Of a DNA stretch of 64,000 nt, positions 49,246 to 57,591 are shown piece after piece (the first letter of the stretch is position 1; the number at the start of each line of letters is the position of its first letter). Source of the stretch: Rariloculus sp965263005 (GTDB lineage: Bacteria; Pseudomonadota; Gammaproteobacteria; Steroidobacterales; Rariloculaceae); assembly GCF_965263005.1 (NCBI RefSeq), contig NZ_OZ253579.1, positions 2,914,001 to 2,978,000 on the forward strand, written 5' to 3'. The position numbers were made by a program, and so were the translations under genes. The notes below the pieces were generated by a model, which did no database searches, was not told where the DNA came from, and worked only from the letters and a program-made list of their open reading frames with translations.

Positions 49246-49722
49246 GGGCGGTACGCGGCAGGGAACCTGTCGCTCGAGGTCAACGCGCGCGCGCTCGTCG
49301 CGCACCAGGACACCGAGTACGAGGAATGGGGGTTCAGCGGTTCGGTCGCGTACACCCCAGGCAAGGACGGGCGCGGGCTGTCGATGAAGCTCGGTTCGGC
49401 CTGGGGTTCAACCCAAAGTGGCGTTCAGTCGCTGTGGAGCCGGCAGGACGCGAGCGGTCTGGCGCGGGGCGCGGCGATGAACGCGGCGCAGCGGTTCCAG
49501 GCGGAGCTTGGCTACGGGTTCGCGGGCCGGCGCAGGTCCGAGGCCCTGTGGGTGCCGTTCCTGGGCGCCGAGACGGCCGATGCCGGGGCGCAGTCGTTGC
49601 GCATGGGCGTCAGGCTCACCTCCGGCCCCAATGTCGAGATGGGTCTTGAGTTCGGCCGGCGCGAGAACGGGCGGGAGTAACCCGAGCACGCAATGCAGCT
49701 CAACGGTTCGCTGCGCTTTTGA
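49246..49722 (+). pseudogene. Autotransporter barrel fragment with in-frame stop
   Basis: From about 49246 the frame reads RYAAGNLSLEVNARALVAHQ, then TEYEEWGFSGSVAYTPGKDG and LWSRQDASGLARGAA, closely parallel to the end of the large autotransporter (2249-10984). A TAA at 49678-49680 interrupts the frame. The next 13 codons in the same frame read PEHAMQLNGSLRF and stop at 49720-49722, which is the normal last beta strand with terminal Phe. The N-terminal 2500 or more residues are missing. It is a decayed paralogue, not a fragment of the same locus. Confidence 0.85.
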
Positions 49723-50033
49723 GCGGCGCAGGGACGTCAGCCTCCAATGCCCGTGCGGAACCGGCGGGAGAAGCGGTGTGGGGATTCGTGTGCCTGCAGC
49801 GGGCGTTGGGCAGTCCGAACACGCCGGAGCCGGCACCGGAGGACTGCGAGTTCTTGCGTCAAGGACTGAGCGGGCTCGAAGCTGCGGCCGTGGAGATCTG
49901 GTACTCGACGCTTGAGCCGGACCGACGCAGGCGGCGGTTGAATGAGGCGATGCGCGGCGGGCGCGTCGAGGACTACACCACACCCCCCACGGGAGCGACC
50001 GATGAAACATCGGACCCCAGCAACACTAATTGA
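49719..50033 (+). CDS. Hypothetical protein with TTG start
   Basis: A 104-residue frame opening at TTG 49719, overlapping the stop of the autotransporter fragment. The middle is helical (GLSGLEAAAVEIWYSTLEPD). No family recognised and no good RBS. It may be only an open frame downstream of the pseudogene. Confidence 0.3.
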   Translation: MSGAGTSASNARAEPAGEAVWGFVCLQRALGSPNTPEPAPEDCEFLRQGLSGLEAAAVEIWYSTLEPDRRRRRLNEAMRGGRVEDYTTPPTGATDETSDPSNTN

Positions 50034-50101
50034 TATAGGCAGAAAATGGGCTGGGTGATCGGCGACAGTACAGCGCTAAAGAATGACGCAGGCTCAGGCA
50101 C

Positions 50102-51244
50102 TCACGCTGGAAGTGAGATCTCTGTGTTGTCCTTTGGAACCTGCTTCCTGGGCGGCAGATCGTATGTGATGATTCCCCGTTGCTTCATGCCTCTTGCAAG
50201 CTGATTTACGTGGGTGCGGCGCATCGGGATTTCTTCCAGCACTTTGCATGCGACCAAACCGTACTTGGCGGCGGGCTGAGCGGCCAAGATATCCATAATC
50301 ATACGCTCCGCTTGCTTCTTGTACTCTGGGCATCCGACACCCGCCAACTTCTGCTCAAAAAGAGCAAGCTCTTCATTGGAGAATAAACTGGCCTGAGGTT
50401 GCTCTTGGTTGCGAAGCTGCTGTCGCGCCGCAGTCTGCTCTCTCTCGACTCGTGCCTGCACATTACGAAACACCTCTAGCCCTTCTTTTTTGTGCGTACC
50501 GAGGATAAGGCGCATTTTGACGCGTTCCTGAAGGGGTTTGAGAATCGGCATTTCCGGCAAGTATGTCGCTACGCCCGCCTCTTTAATTCGGTTCTTAAGT
50601 AGGTGCATGATTCTTGTCTCATTGTTCCAATCCGACGGCAAGTTACGGAATTCTCTGTCCCAATTCTCGTCGGCAAGAAATCGACCAAACGACTTTGCCA
50701 CCACCGAGTAGTCAGCATGTCGGTTGATGTTTTCGGCCATGAAGTTCAGAAGGAATTCACCTTTCTGCTCTCGCAGGAATCCCAATACAGCCTGTAGATG
50801 AACGTTCCATCCAGACGGGTCGATGAAAGTAAACGTGAATCCATCACGGCAAGCCGCTGAAATGTTATCCAAATTGCTTTCGAAAGACCCTTCAAATATT
50901 TCAATCTGAAACCGACGTTTTTGTTTCGCATAGCGGCGTAGCTCTTCCACAGCATCACGGCGTGTCTCGCAAAAGAAAAATCGGATCTTCAGGCCCGCCT
51001 TTCCGGAGGCACCAAGACGAGCACGTACGGCTTCAAGCGTTTGCAGCGCCTGATCGAACGATGCATCGGATAGGTTTTCTGTGTCTGACACTCGCCAGGG
51101 GCCTGCGTAAGCGTCGACAAAGTTGAATATGGGCGAGCGTCCCTGAAGAATCTTGTACGCGGCGTCCTTGAGGTACTCCGTCAGGAAGAAGTGCTTGACA
51201 TAGGATTGCTCGCGTCCCTTGTAAGGATCCAGTTCAATGGCCAA
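50102..51244 (-). CDS. tcmP: Three-Cys-motif partner protein TcmP
   Basis: A 380-residue protein matching the TcmP family: KHFFLTEYLKDAAYKIL, NFVDAYAGPW, FTFIDPSGWN, and GEFLLNFMAENINRH. These motifs give it a methyltransferase-like Rossmann appearance (DAYAGPW at the SAM-site position, DPSG at motif IV). The family is named for its genetic linkage to three-Cys-motif (DUF5131) proteins, and that partner lies 9 nt upstream here. The C-terminal ~100 residues contain a winged-helix-like part (RRTHVNQLARGMKQRGIIT). Activity unknown; defence role inferred. Confidence 0.88.
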   Translation of the reverse strand: MAIELDPYKGREQSYVKHFFLTEYLKDAAYKILQGRSPIFNFVDAYAGPWRVSDTENLSDASFDQALQTLEAVRARLGASGKAGLKIRFFFCETRRDAVEELRRYAKQKRRFQIEIFEGSFESNLDNISAACRDGFTFTFIDPSGWNVHLQAVLGFLREQKGEFLLNFMAENINRHADYSVVAKSFGRFLADENWDREFRNLPSDWNNETRIMHLLKNRIKEAGVATYLPEMPILKPLQERVKMRLILGTHKKEGLEVFRNVQARVEREQTAARQQLRNQEQPQASLFSNEELALFEQKLAGVGCPEYKKQAERMIMDILAAQPAAKYGLVACKVLEEIPMRRTHVNQLARGMKQRGIITYDLPPRKQVPKDNTEISLPA

Positions 51245-51253
51245 TTTGAGAAC

Positions 51254-52012
51254 CTAATGTTGCAGAGATTTCAAAATAGCGTCAGGCACAATCCGCCACG
51301 GAAAACCGTTCCATTCCTCACCTTCTAAGAGCCTGCCACCAGATTTTGGCCGCGGTCCACCCCACTGCTTGAAGAAGAACGCAACGTCAGTTTCCTCACA
51401 GCGGTCCCGCAATTCGATTGCCCAGGATGGCGCCATTGTACGCGCATGGGGACCGCTTTCACCACCAACGATTGCCCATGCGATTCCAGACAAATCGACG
51501 GGTCCGATTGGACCCAGCAAAGGTTCAAATGATATGAATCGCGCCTCGGAGTTGATCTGTCTCAAGTGATTGATACGGCTTATGTGAGCAGCATCCTCGA
51601 CGGACGTACCCAGCCAAATGTGCCTTGGAACTTCGCCACCGCTATAGCGCTTGCGGACATAGCTGCGCATGAGCGAACTTCGTTTGGTGAGGACCTGATA
51701 AACGTGCCAACGGGACTCTTCCATGACGTCGAACACCCTGTCTATGAATTGCCGGTCCACACGTTTGTGGAACAGATCGCTCATGGAATTGACAAAGATC
51801 ATGCGCGGTTTTTTCCACCGCGACGGCTGTGATAATCGAGATGGCCACAGGCGCAGGTCAAATCCCTGCTCGTAAGGGTGTCCTTTAACGCCGCGCCACC
51901 GCTCCGCAAACCGCTGTGCGTAGCAATTCTCGCATCCAGGACCAATTTTTGTGCAACCAGTCACCGGATTCCATGTAGCGTCCGTCCATTCGATTGCTGA
52001 GGCCTGTGCCAT
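51254..52012 (-). CDS. DUF5131 (Gp37/Gp68-type, three-Cys-motif) protein
   Basis: A 252-residue protein with the N-terminal signature IEWTDATWNPVTGC, then CENCYAQ: Cys20, Cys27, Cys30, a radical-SAM-like or metal site. MIFVNSMSDLFHKRV and GGESGPHARTMAPSW follow as in phage Gp37/Gp68 relatives. ATG 52012 has AAGGTGA upstream. It is the partner of TcmP, 9 nt downstream, forming a two-gene unit known from many genomes. A modification or toxin role has been proposed for such pairs, but I know of none that is settled. Confidence 0.88.
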   Translation of the reverse strand: MAQASAIEWTDATWNPVTGCTKIGPGCENCYAQRFAERWRGVKGHPYEQGFDLRLWPSRLSQPSRWKKPRMIFVNSMSDLFHKRVDRQFIDRVFDVMEESRWHVYQVLTKRSSLMRSYVRKRYSGGEVPRHIWLGTSVEDAAHISRINHLRQINSEARFISFEPLLGPIGPVDLSGIAWAIVGGESGPHARTMAPSWAIELRDRCEETDVAFFFKQWGGPRPKSGGRLLEGEEWNGFPWRIVPDAILKSLQH

Positions 52013-52170
52013 AACCGTTCACCTTGATCAGAGGCTGAATTTGGAGTGAGGTAACCACATAATGCAATCGTCCGACGCATCGTCGCCATTGCGGTTCGCT
52101 CTCAGACGGCATTTGCTGCAAAGCGCGCATGGAAACACCAGCGGGCAACCTCTCGGCCCAGAGCTGAACT

Positions 52171-52650
52171 TCACGGCGTCGGATTGTGAGGCCCTTTACT
52201 GGATTCCTCAATAAATCGCTTGACTATCAGGAACATTAGACGCTCATTCCGCACTATGTAGACGAGCACTAGCGCTAACAACCCCGTCCAGATAGCCAAC
52301 CACAGCCGCCAAATCCAAAAATGCTGCCAGATTACGTCGCTTATAAAGAAGCGCAACGCGGAAGTTGCCACAAACAAAAGGCCAGCCCAAATGCACTGCC
52401 TCAGGTACATCAAGACATCGTCATGGTAGCCAGCGCTGGCCATAAACTGCATGACTTTCTTGCCAGTCATGGTTAGCAGCATTGTTCGCTGCGTGGCCGT
52501 GAACCCGGCCACTACAACGCCGAATGTCATCGTCGCTGCCGCCAACCCTTCCGGGAATACTGGGATCTTCTGTGCGCACACTCCCGCCGCAATTGCTGCG
52601 ATTGCCGCGATCGCGTAGGGCGCGTTGAATTCAATGGTGCGCGAAATCAT
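52171..52650 (-). CDS. Four-TM membrane protein, putative effector
   Basis: A 159-residue protein with four hydrophobic segments (around YAIAAIAAIAAGVCA, MTFGVVVAGFTA, AGLLFVATSALRFF and WLAIWTGLLALVLVYIV) and short charged loops. ATG 52650 overlaps the TAA of the upstream gene by one base (TAATG), so the two are translationally coupled. Small membrane proteins joined to a cytosolic partner are common in defence pairs (Kiwa has such a layout), but no sequence similarity to a named family is evident to me. Confidence 0.7.
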   Translation of the reverse strand: MISRTIEFNAPYAIAAIAAIAAGVCAQKIPVFPEGLAAATMTFGVVVAGFTATQRTMLLTMTGKKVMQFMASAGYHDDVLMYLRQCIWAGLLFVATSALRFFISDVIWQHFWIWRLWLAIWTGLLALVLVYIVRNERLMFLIVKRFIEESSKGPHNPTP

Positions 52651-53516
52651 TACCCATGTTCGAGGATGAATTGCCGCCAAATATCGCGCAAAGCGTCCCA
52701 GCGGGCACCGCAGGGTATATTACGCTCGACTGGATCAACGTCCAACTGCCGCTCGCGGCTCTCGCGATGCTGCAGCAAATCGATCATCTCCGTCGGGTCG
52801 TCCTCGTGCCTGCTCCCGGTAATCCTTACCTTGAGGACCCGGTCCGGTTCATCGGCCTCGCGCAAGAGGCTGGCCAAAAACTCTCGCACCCGACCCGCAC
52901 TGAGGAATCTGCGCCGTTCCCGCCCTATCGCGAGTTCCATATCCATGAAATTGGCGTCGAATTCTTCGGTAAAGGCGGCGATTAACCCGAGGCCTTCGTC
53001 ACGATCCGCCCGCCTGGCTCGTCCAGCCGCAACGCGGACCTGCAGCTTGCGAATATTCTGCATTCGCATTGCTCGTCTGTGAGCCTCGGCGTCAAGGCAT
53101 GGTGTGAATTGATAGCTTGTCGCCGGAACGGCAAATTTGCCCAGGTACGTGGCAACCGCCCCTGCCCCCATTCCCGGACGGCCGGATTCGATAAACGCCA
53201 ATGACCGTTCCGAGTCGTAAAGCATGGCCGTCTGGTACGCGTACGATTCGTGGTCCCGAAGGCCCATTCCGGTTATCACCTGCGTCGGACTCCCGCGGCC
53301 TGGGCCGAGGAATCGCAACGTCACGAAATTCGCAAGGTACAAAGGAGGGTCTTCCTCGAATCCCTCCAAGCGGCGGTTGCCTGCGCCTACATGTCTAGTT
53401 CGCTCCGGTGTAGGCTGGCCCCAGGCTCCTCGCATGGCCTGATGCAGCGGCGCAATCACGCCGTCGGCGCCGAATTCTTCAAGCGAAAAAATGTTGGCCC
53501 TGAAAGTCTCTGGCAT
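52650..53516 (-). CDS. Uncharacterised 288-residue protein coupled to membrane protein
   Basis: A 288-residue protein of mixed alpha/beta character (YLANFVTLRFLG, GLRDHESYAYQTAMLYDSER, FIESGRPGMGAGAVATYLGK). The layout loosely recalls DUF6731-type proteins, but I would not assign it. The C-terminal third is charged and helical, with EFLASLLREADEPDRVLKV. Its stop overlaps the next gene's start, so it is made together with the membrane protein. It is the cytosolic (sensor or adaptor) candidate in that pair. Confidence 0.6.
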   Translation of the reverse strand: MPETFRANIFSLEEFGADGVIAPLHQAMRGAWGQPTPERTRHVGAGNRRLEGFEEDPPLYLANFVTLRFLGPGRGSPTQVITGMGLRDHESYAYQTAMLYDSERSLAFIESGRPGMGAGAVATYLGKFAVPATSYQFTPCLDAEAHRRAMRMQNIRKLQVRVAAGRARRADRDEGLGLIAAFTEEFDANFMDMELAIGRERRRFLSAGRVREFLASLLREADEPDRVLKVRITGSRHEDDPTEMIDLLQHRESRERQLDVDPVERNIPCGARWDALRDIWRQFILEHG

Positions 53517-53632
53517 TTCTCAATTCCTTTTGTGTAAATTCCCCCTGCGTTCACTTCGCAGGCCGCTCGTCCTTGTCGATGCGCTACCGCTTCCCCGACA
53601 TCAACCCTGGGAAACACGCCTACCGCATCGGC

Positions 53633-53947
53633 TCATGATTCACTGGCGGACCGGCGCCCTGCGGGGTCCAATTCACGCACGAGCGAAGCCAGCCTCCTGA
53701 CGCGATTGACGATCCTGTCCGACACTGCCTTGCTCAAGGGTGTCTGATGAGGCACTTCAGCAAGCCGGTCGAGGGCTTCCGAAATAGGCGCAATGACCTC
53801 GTAGTCTCCCTTGAGGTTGATCAGGCTTGCACATATCGCCACGACCGAATATTGAGTCATCTGGGCGTTCGCCTGTACCTCAGCTTCCAGCGCCTCGATC
53901 CGCTTCAACAGTTTCTGCTTACTGTTGCCGTCCGGTTTGTCCGTCAT
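53633..53947 (-). CDS. Small coiled-coil protein
   Basis: A 104-residue protein with a coiled-coil-like N-terminus (KLLKRIEALEAEVQANAQM) and a helical rest (SKAVSDRIVNRVRRLASLVR). Its start is 16 nt after the XRE regulator stop, so it is probably in the same transcript. No family recognised. Confidence 0.6.
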   Translation of the reverse strand: MTDKPDGNSKQKLLKRIEALEAEVQANAQMTQYSVVAICASLINLKGDYEVIAPISEALDRLAEVPHQTPLSKAVSDRIVNRVRRLASLVRELDPAGRRSASES

Positions 53948-53963
53948 TCATTTGTCCCCTGCG

Positions 53964-54368
53964 TCACTTCCCTGTTCCCTTCACCAGCTCCGGAAACTGC
54001 GCCGCGAACCGGATCTCGAGTTTTTCCTTCCCGGCCGCGTCCGCGGCCTCCCACTCGTCGGCGAATGCGCCGATCAATTGCCATAATTGCTCGTCAGAAA
54101 CCGGCCAGACCGGCACCTTCTCGGAGGTCTCTTCAGGCGAAACTGCCCCGACTTTTACCGGATCGTAGCGTTCGCGAGGCTCGCCGATGTAGAACTCAAG
54201 GCCGAGGGCGCGGCAAAGCTCCTCAGCATTATCGAGCGTCGGGGAATGCCCCTCCAGAACCCCTTGAATCCTACGTATTGGCAGCCCCTCCCTGAGCGCG
54301 GCTGCACGCGCAGACAGCGACCTTTCTCGCAACTTTCTGCGCACCAGCGCCACTAGCGCCTCACGCAT
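53964..54368 (-). CDS. XRE-family (CI-like) regulator
   Basis: A 134-residue protein with an N-terminal HTH: ALVALVRRKLRERSLSARAA, then RRIQGVLEGHSPTLDNAEEL and CRALGLEFYIGEPRE, the pattern of short XRE repressors without a peptidase domain. Start at 54368 is chosen because ATG 54383 directly abuts an operator-like palindrome and leaves no room for an RBS, while GGGGG lies before 54368. It faces a divergent mini-gene across about 100 bp with two palindromes. It probably controls itself and the five genes downstream. Confidence 0.75.
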   Translation of the reverse strand: MREALVALVRRKLRERSLSARAAALREGLPIRRIQGVLEGHSPTLDNAEELCRALGLEFYIGEPRERYDPVKVGAVSPEETSEKVPVWPVSDEQLWQLIGAFADEWEAADAAGKEKLEIRFAAQFPELVKGTGK

Positions 54369-54383
54369 GGTAACCGCCCCCAT

Positions 54384-54461
54384 GTGATACGTATATCACG
54401 AGTGCCCGCCAATGTTGATTATGTGAGATAGATGTGTTGACACGCGTGATAATTATATCAT
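54384..54461. promoter_or_regulatory. Twin palindromes and promoter between divergent genes
   Basis: Two sites of the form GTGATA-N4-TATCA[CT] lie at 54384-54399 and 54446-54461. The second overlaps a perfect TATAAT on the minus strand (54452-54457), placing a -10 box for the XRE gene inside an operator. TTGACA is visible on the plus strand at 54437-54442. The layout is that of a CI-like autoregulated switch. Confidence 0.65.
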
Positions 54462-54473
54462 ATCGTTCCGCTT

Positions 54474-54620
54474 ATGAGCGATATCTCTCACATCGTGCAT
54501 CTGATTGAGGTGTACGCGGCAGCCAATAAAGCAAGCCCGCACACCGTTGCGCGCAAATGCTCCGGCGATGGTCGCACTTACATGCGCAGACGTGTCAGCA
54601 GATGTGCGAATCCGAAATGA
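54474..54620 (+). CDS. Cro/phage-type mini-gene (48 residues)
   Basis: A 48-codon frame from ATG 54474: MSDISHIVHLIEVYAAANKA, then SPHTVARKCSGDGRTYMRRR. This matches small phage-derived HTH-like proteins (LIEAY... S-x-x-T-V-x-R... SGDG). The usual C-terminal half (TTRTAERI-type) is absent, so it may be truncated. It is divergent from the XRE gene with two palindromes between. Confidence 0.5.
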   Translation: MSDISHIVHLIEVYAAANKASPHTVARKCSGDGRTYMRRRVSRCANPK

Positions 54621-54943
54621 TGGTGGGGCGACAATGTGTCCAATAGTACTTCCCTGAAGCACAGATAAGCAGTTTAGCTGAATGTAGAAGAAGTTCCGTC
54701 ACATTGGGAGCAGCGTGCGACAATTAGCGCTCCGCAAGAATCATCTGCGGCTTGAAATACCGGGTGGAGCGCCAGCAAAAGTCTAAGCGGCGCTGGCGAA
54801 AACAGGCAGAGTCAGCGAATGTGCACCCCGACGGGCTGGAGAGCGCCGTCGAGCGGGGCGCACCCTTGCGAGTCGTACTCAAGGGCACTGTCAGTGTCGC
54901 CCCAGCGCAATTTTCGGTCGGAATTCACGAAGAACCGGCGATT
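54621..54943. other. Gap with no supported gene
   Basis: No gene can be supported. A stretch near 54820-54930 (HPDGLESAVERG, LRVVLKGTVS on the plus strand) weakly recalls the N-domain of HNH/EVE-type restriction proteins and may be a remnant. Confidence 0.35.
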
Positions 54944-55552
54944 TCAGGCATTGAGGGCCGCTGATACCTCCGGCAACGCCCGAACAAGCTTCATTGTTTC
55001 CAGGCTCACCGTGATCACGCGCAGGAGCAAATCGAGCGGGTAGCGCGGGTCGCCCACGGTCTTGATCGCCTAGCGGTTGGCGTCGCTCACGATGCCGCTG
55101 GCCTTGTGAGTCTTGACGCACTGGCGCAGCATCACCCATTGCAGCGCCGATTTGCCGCTGACCACGTAGTTCCAGGCTTCCTCGGGAATGCCGCGAACGG
55201 TGATGTGCGGGTTGTAGATGACCGAGGTGATGTCCTTCTTGCGGCCCGTGCCTGGGTGCTTCATCTTGGTTACGCGGTACGCGGTTTCAGGGTCCATGCT
55301 CTCCAGCGACGCCTCGCCCCTGTCGATCTCGGCAGGGTAGCGGTCCACCGACTCGTATCCGACGTGGAGTTCACCCAAGCGCCGGCCGGCATCGCGGAAC
55401 GCGCGGTAGTCCTCGACCGACGCCACACACGGGATGCGCGGCAGTTCCTTGGCGAGATTGGCCCAGAACCGCTCCCGGTAGTCCTCGGAATGCAGCAGGC
55501 CGTAGATGTCGTGGAAAATGTCCTCGTGGCTGATCGTTTCGGTCGCGTACGC
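54944..55552 (-). pseudogene. Type ISP restriction-modification enzyme, C-terminal fragment with internal stop
   Basis: On the minus strand the frame reads ETISHEDIFHDIYGLLHSED, then AKELPRIPCV, VIYNPHITVRGIPEEAWNYV and LRQCVKTHKASGIVSDANR, the C-terminus of single-chain (type ISP) restriction-modification helicases. A TAG at 55070-55072 replaces the expected Trp codon, and the same frame continues as AIKTVGDPRYPLDLLLRVI to a TGA at 54944-54946. Nothing upstream of 55552 belongs to it. Confidence 0.8.
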
Positions 55553-55554
55553 CT

Positions 55555-56037
55555 TACCTCGGCTACAAAACCCTGGTGGGCGCGCAGATGCGCTACGCGG
55601 TCCATGACCGCCACCGCCGACTGCTCGCGCTGCTCGGGTTCTCCACCGCGGCGCGCAAACTGGCGGCGCGCGACCGGTTCATCGGCTGGACGCCGGCGCT
55701 GCGGGAGAAAAACCTCCCACAGGTCATCGACAATGCCCGCTTCCTCATCCTGCCCTGGATCGAGATCCCCAACCTCGCTTCACACATCCTGTCCGTCGTG
55801 TGCCGGCAGTTGATCGAGGACTGGACCGCGCGCTATCGCATTACGCCACTGTTGATCGAAACGTTCGTCGAGACTCCGCGCTTCACCGGCACCACCTACA
55901 AGGCTTCCGGATGGACTCAGGTCGGCGTCACCCTGGGACGCGGACGATACGACCGGCGCAAGCAATACGACAAACCGAAGAAGGCCATCTGGTTGCGCCC
56001 CCTAAGAAAAGACTGGAAACGAACGCTCAACCGGTAG
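55555..56037 (+). pseudogene. DUF4338 (DruA-like) protein, 5'-truncated
   Basis: The frame enters at 55555 with YLGYKTLVGAQMRYAVHDRH and continues ALLGFSTAARKLAARDRFIG, FLILPWIEIPNLASH, VETPRFTGTTYKASGW and the C-terminal WLRPLRKDWKRTLNR. This is the conserved C-terminal part of DUF4338, the family of Druantia DruA. The N-terminal ~100-150 residues are missing, and no start better than GTG 55576 exists. The breakpoint with the restriction fragment lies at about 55553. Confidence 0.8.
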
Positions 56038-56414
56038 GCCAGCGGCAACCGTCAGACATTGCTCGATGCGAATATCCGCCTCCATGACAACAAAATGGAG
56101 TGCGGTAACATGCTGATCCCTCTTAAGCGGAACGGTTACCCCGAGACACCCCCTTTTGTCTCCCACAGTCGCCTGCAGAAAGGTACAACCCAAGGTACAA
56201 CCGAAAAATAGAGTTTGTAATTTCCTTAATTAGTTCAGTAGCTTATAAAATATAGGTGGCGGAGAGGGAGACCGCCATCCTAAAATCTCAAGCTGTGTCA
56301 TTCTGTAAATTATTGTCTCTAAAATCAATTAGTTAATTTGTATCTTCGTCTCGCATTGTATCGCGAAATACCCCATGTTATCTTACTGTCCGTGGGAAAT
56401 AACGCGGGAAATAA
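56038..56414. other. AT-rich integrase upstream region, possible att site
   Basis: An AT-rich stretch. At 56257-56281 GGTGGCGGAGAGGGAG is followed by ACCGCCATCC; the first part matches the usual reverse-strand 3' end of tRNA-Ser genes (GGCGGAGAGGGAG), and GGCGG/CCGCC also form a hairpin. Its position just ahead of a tyrosine integrase fits an attachment site, but no tRNA body is present, so the call is tentative. Confidence 0.35.
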
Positions 56415-57578
56415 ATGGCGGACACCTTGAAACACCTCACCGCCAAATTCGTTCGTGACGTCACCGAACCAGGTCGATACTACGACGGCGACGCGGGCCT
56501 GTTCCTGCTGGTCGGGCACGGCAAGCGCGGCCCGACGAAGTCCTACGTGCAGCGCGTGTCCATTGCCGGCACGCGGCGGGATATCGGCCTGGGCTCCACA
56601 CGCTGGCTGACAATAACTGACGCGCGGGCGGCCGCGCAAGCGAACCGCAAGATCGCCCGCCAGGGCGGCGATCCGCGGGCAAAGCGTTCCGCGGTGCCGA
56701 CATTCACAGATGCGCTGGAGAAGGTACTGGAAGTTCAACGCGGGGTTTGGCGCAGTGGGTCGAAGTCCGAAGCCCAGTGGCGCGCCAGTCTGCGCGATTA
56801 CGCCGGGGCGCTCTTAAGCAAGCGCGTCGACGTCATCGGACCGGGCGACGTGCTTGCTGTGCTGGCGCCGATCTGGAACGCGAAGCGCGAAACCGCGGGG
56901 CGGGTGCGCCAGCGCATCGGCGCGGTCATGCGGTGGTCGGTGGCGGAGGGGCATCGCAAGGACAATCCCGTCGATGCCATCGGCGCGGCGCTGCCTAAGA
57001 ACGCCCGGAGACGCAAACATCACAAGGCGCTGCCGTATGCGCAGGCCGGTAAGGCGATTCGAGCCATCCGGGGAACCGACGCGCACATTACGACGCGGCT
57101 CGCCCTGGAATTCCTGATCCTCACGGCCTGCCGGTCCGGCGAGGTCCGGGGCGCGCTGTGGTCGGAGATCGACCTCGATTCGGCCACGTGGACCGTTCCG
57201 GCAAAGCGCATGAAAACCAGCCGGGAACACCGCGTCCCGTTGTCGGCGCGTGCGGTGCAAGTGCTGGCCGAGGCGCGCGCATGCGGCAATGGATCCGGGC
57301 TGGTCTTCCCGTCCTTGAGTGGCCGGGTCATGTCCGATTCCACGATGTCGAAGCTGCTTCGCGAGAACCGGGTCGGCGCCGTACCGCACGGCTTCCGGTC
57401 GAGCTTCCGGGACTGGACATCGGAACGGACAAGCGTGCCCGAAGTGGTCGCCGAACTGGCGCTGGCGCATGTGGAGAAAGACAAGACCGTGGCGGCCTAT
57501 GCGCGATCGGATCTGTTCGAGCGCCGCCGAAAGCTCATGGCGGAGTGGGCGGATTACCTGGCCGGTCGAGGCACGTAG
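56415..57578 (+). CDS. int: Tyrosine-type integrase (DUF4102/P4 type)
   Basis: A 387-residue phage/ICE integrase. It has an N-terminal DUF4102 arm-binding domain (LTAKFVRDVTEPGRYYDGDAG), a core domain, and catalytic residues visible as R in ACRSGEVRGALWSE, H-x-x-R in PHGFRSSFRDW, and Y in TVAAYARSDLFERRRKLMAE. Full length for the family. It heads the gene set integrase, hypothetical, AlpA, membrane protein, relaxase, so it is the recombination module of the right-hand element. Confidence 0.93.
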   Translation: MADTLKHLTAKFVRDVTEPGRYYDGDAGLFLLVGHGKRGPTKSYVQRVSIAGTRRDIGLGSTRWLTITDARAAAQANRKIARQGGDPRAKRSAVPTFTDALEKVLEVQRGVWRSGSKSEAQWRASLRDYAGALLSKRVDVIGPGDVLAVLAPIWNAKRETAGRVRQRIGAVMRWSVAEGHRKDNPVDAIGAALPKNARRRKHHKALPYAQAGKAIRAIRGTDAHITTRLALEFLILTACRSGEVRGALWSEIDLDSATWTVPAKRMKTSREHRVPLSARAVQVLAEARACGNGSGLVFPSLSGRVMSDSTMSKLLRENRVGAVPHGFRSSFRDWTSERTSVPEVVAELALAHVEKDKTVAAYARSDLFERRRKLMAEWADYLAGRGT

Positions 57579-57591
57579 GCAAGGCGGGTTC

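Noticed and set aside
56257..56281. A tRNA gene
   Set aside because: Only the 3'-end-like segment is seen; no anticodon or T/D arms can be drawn in the AT-rich flanks.
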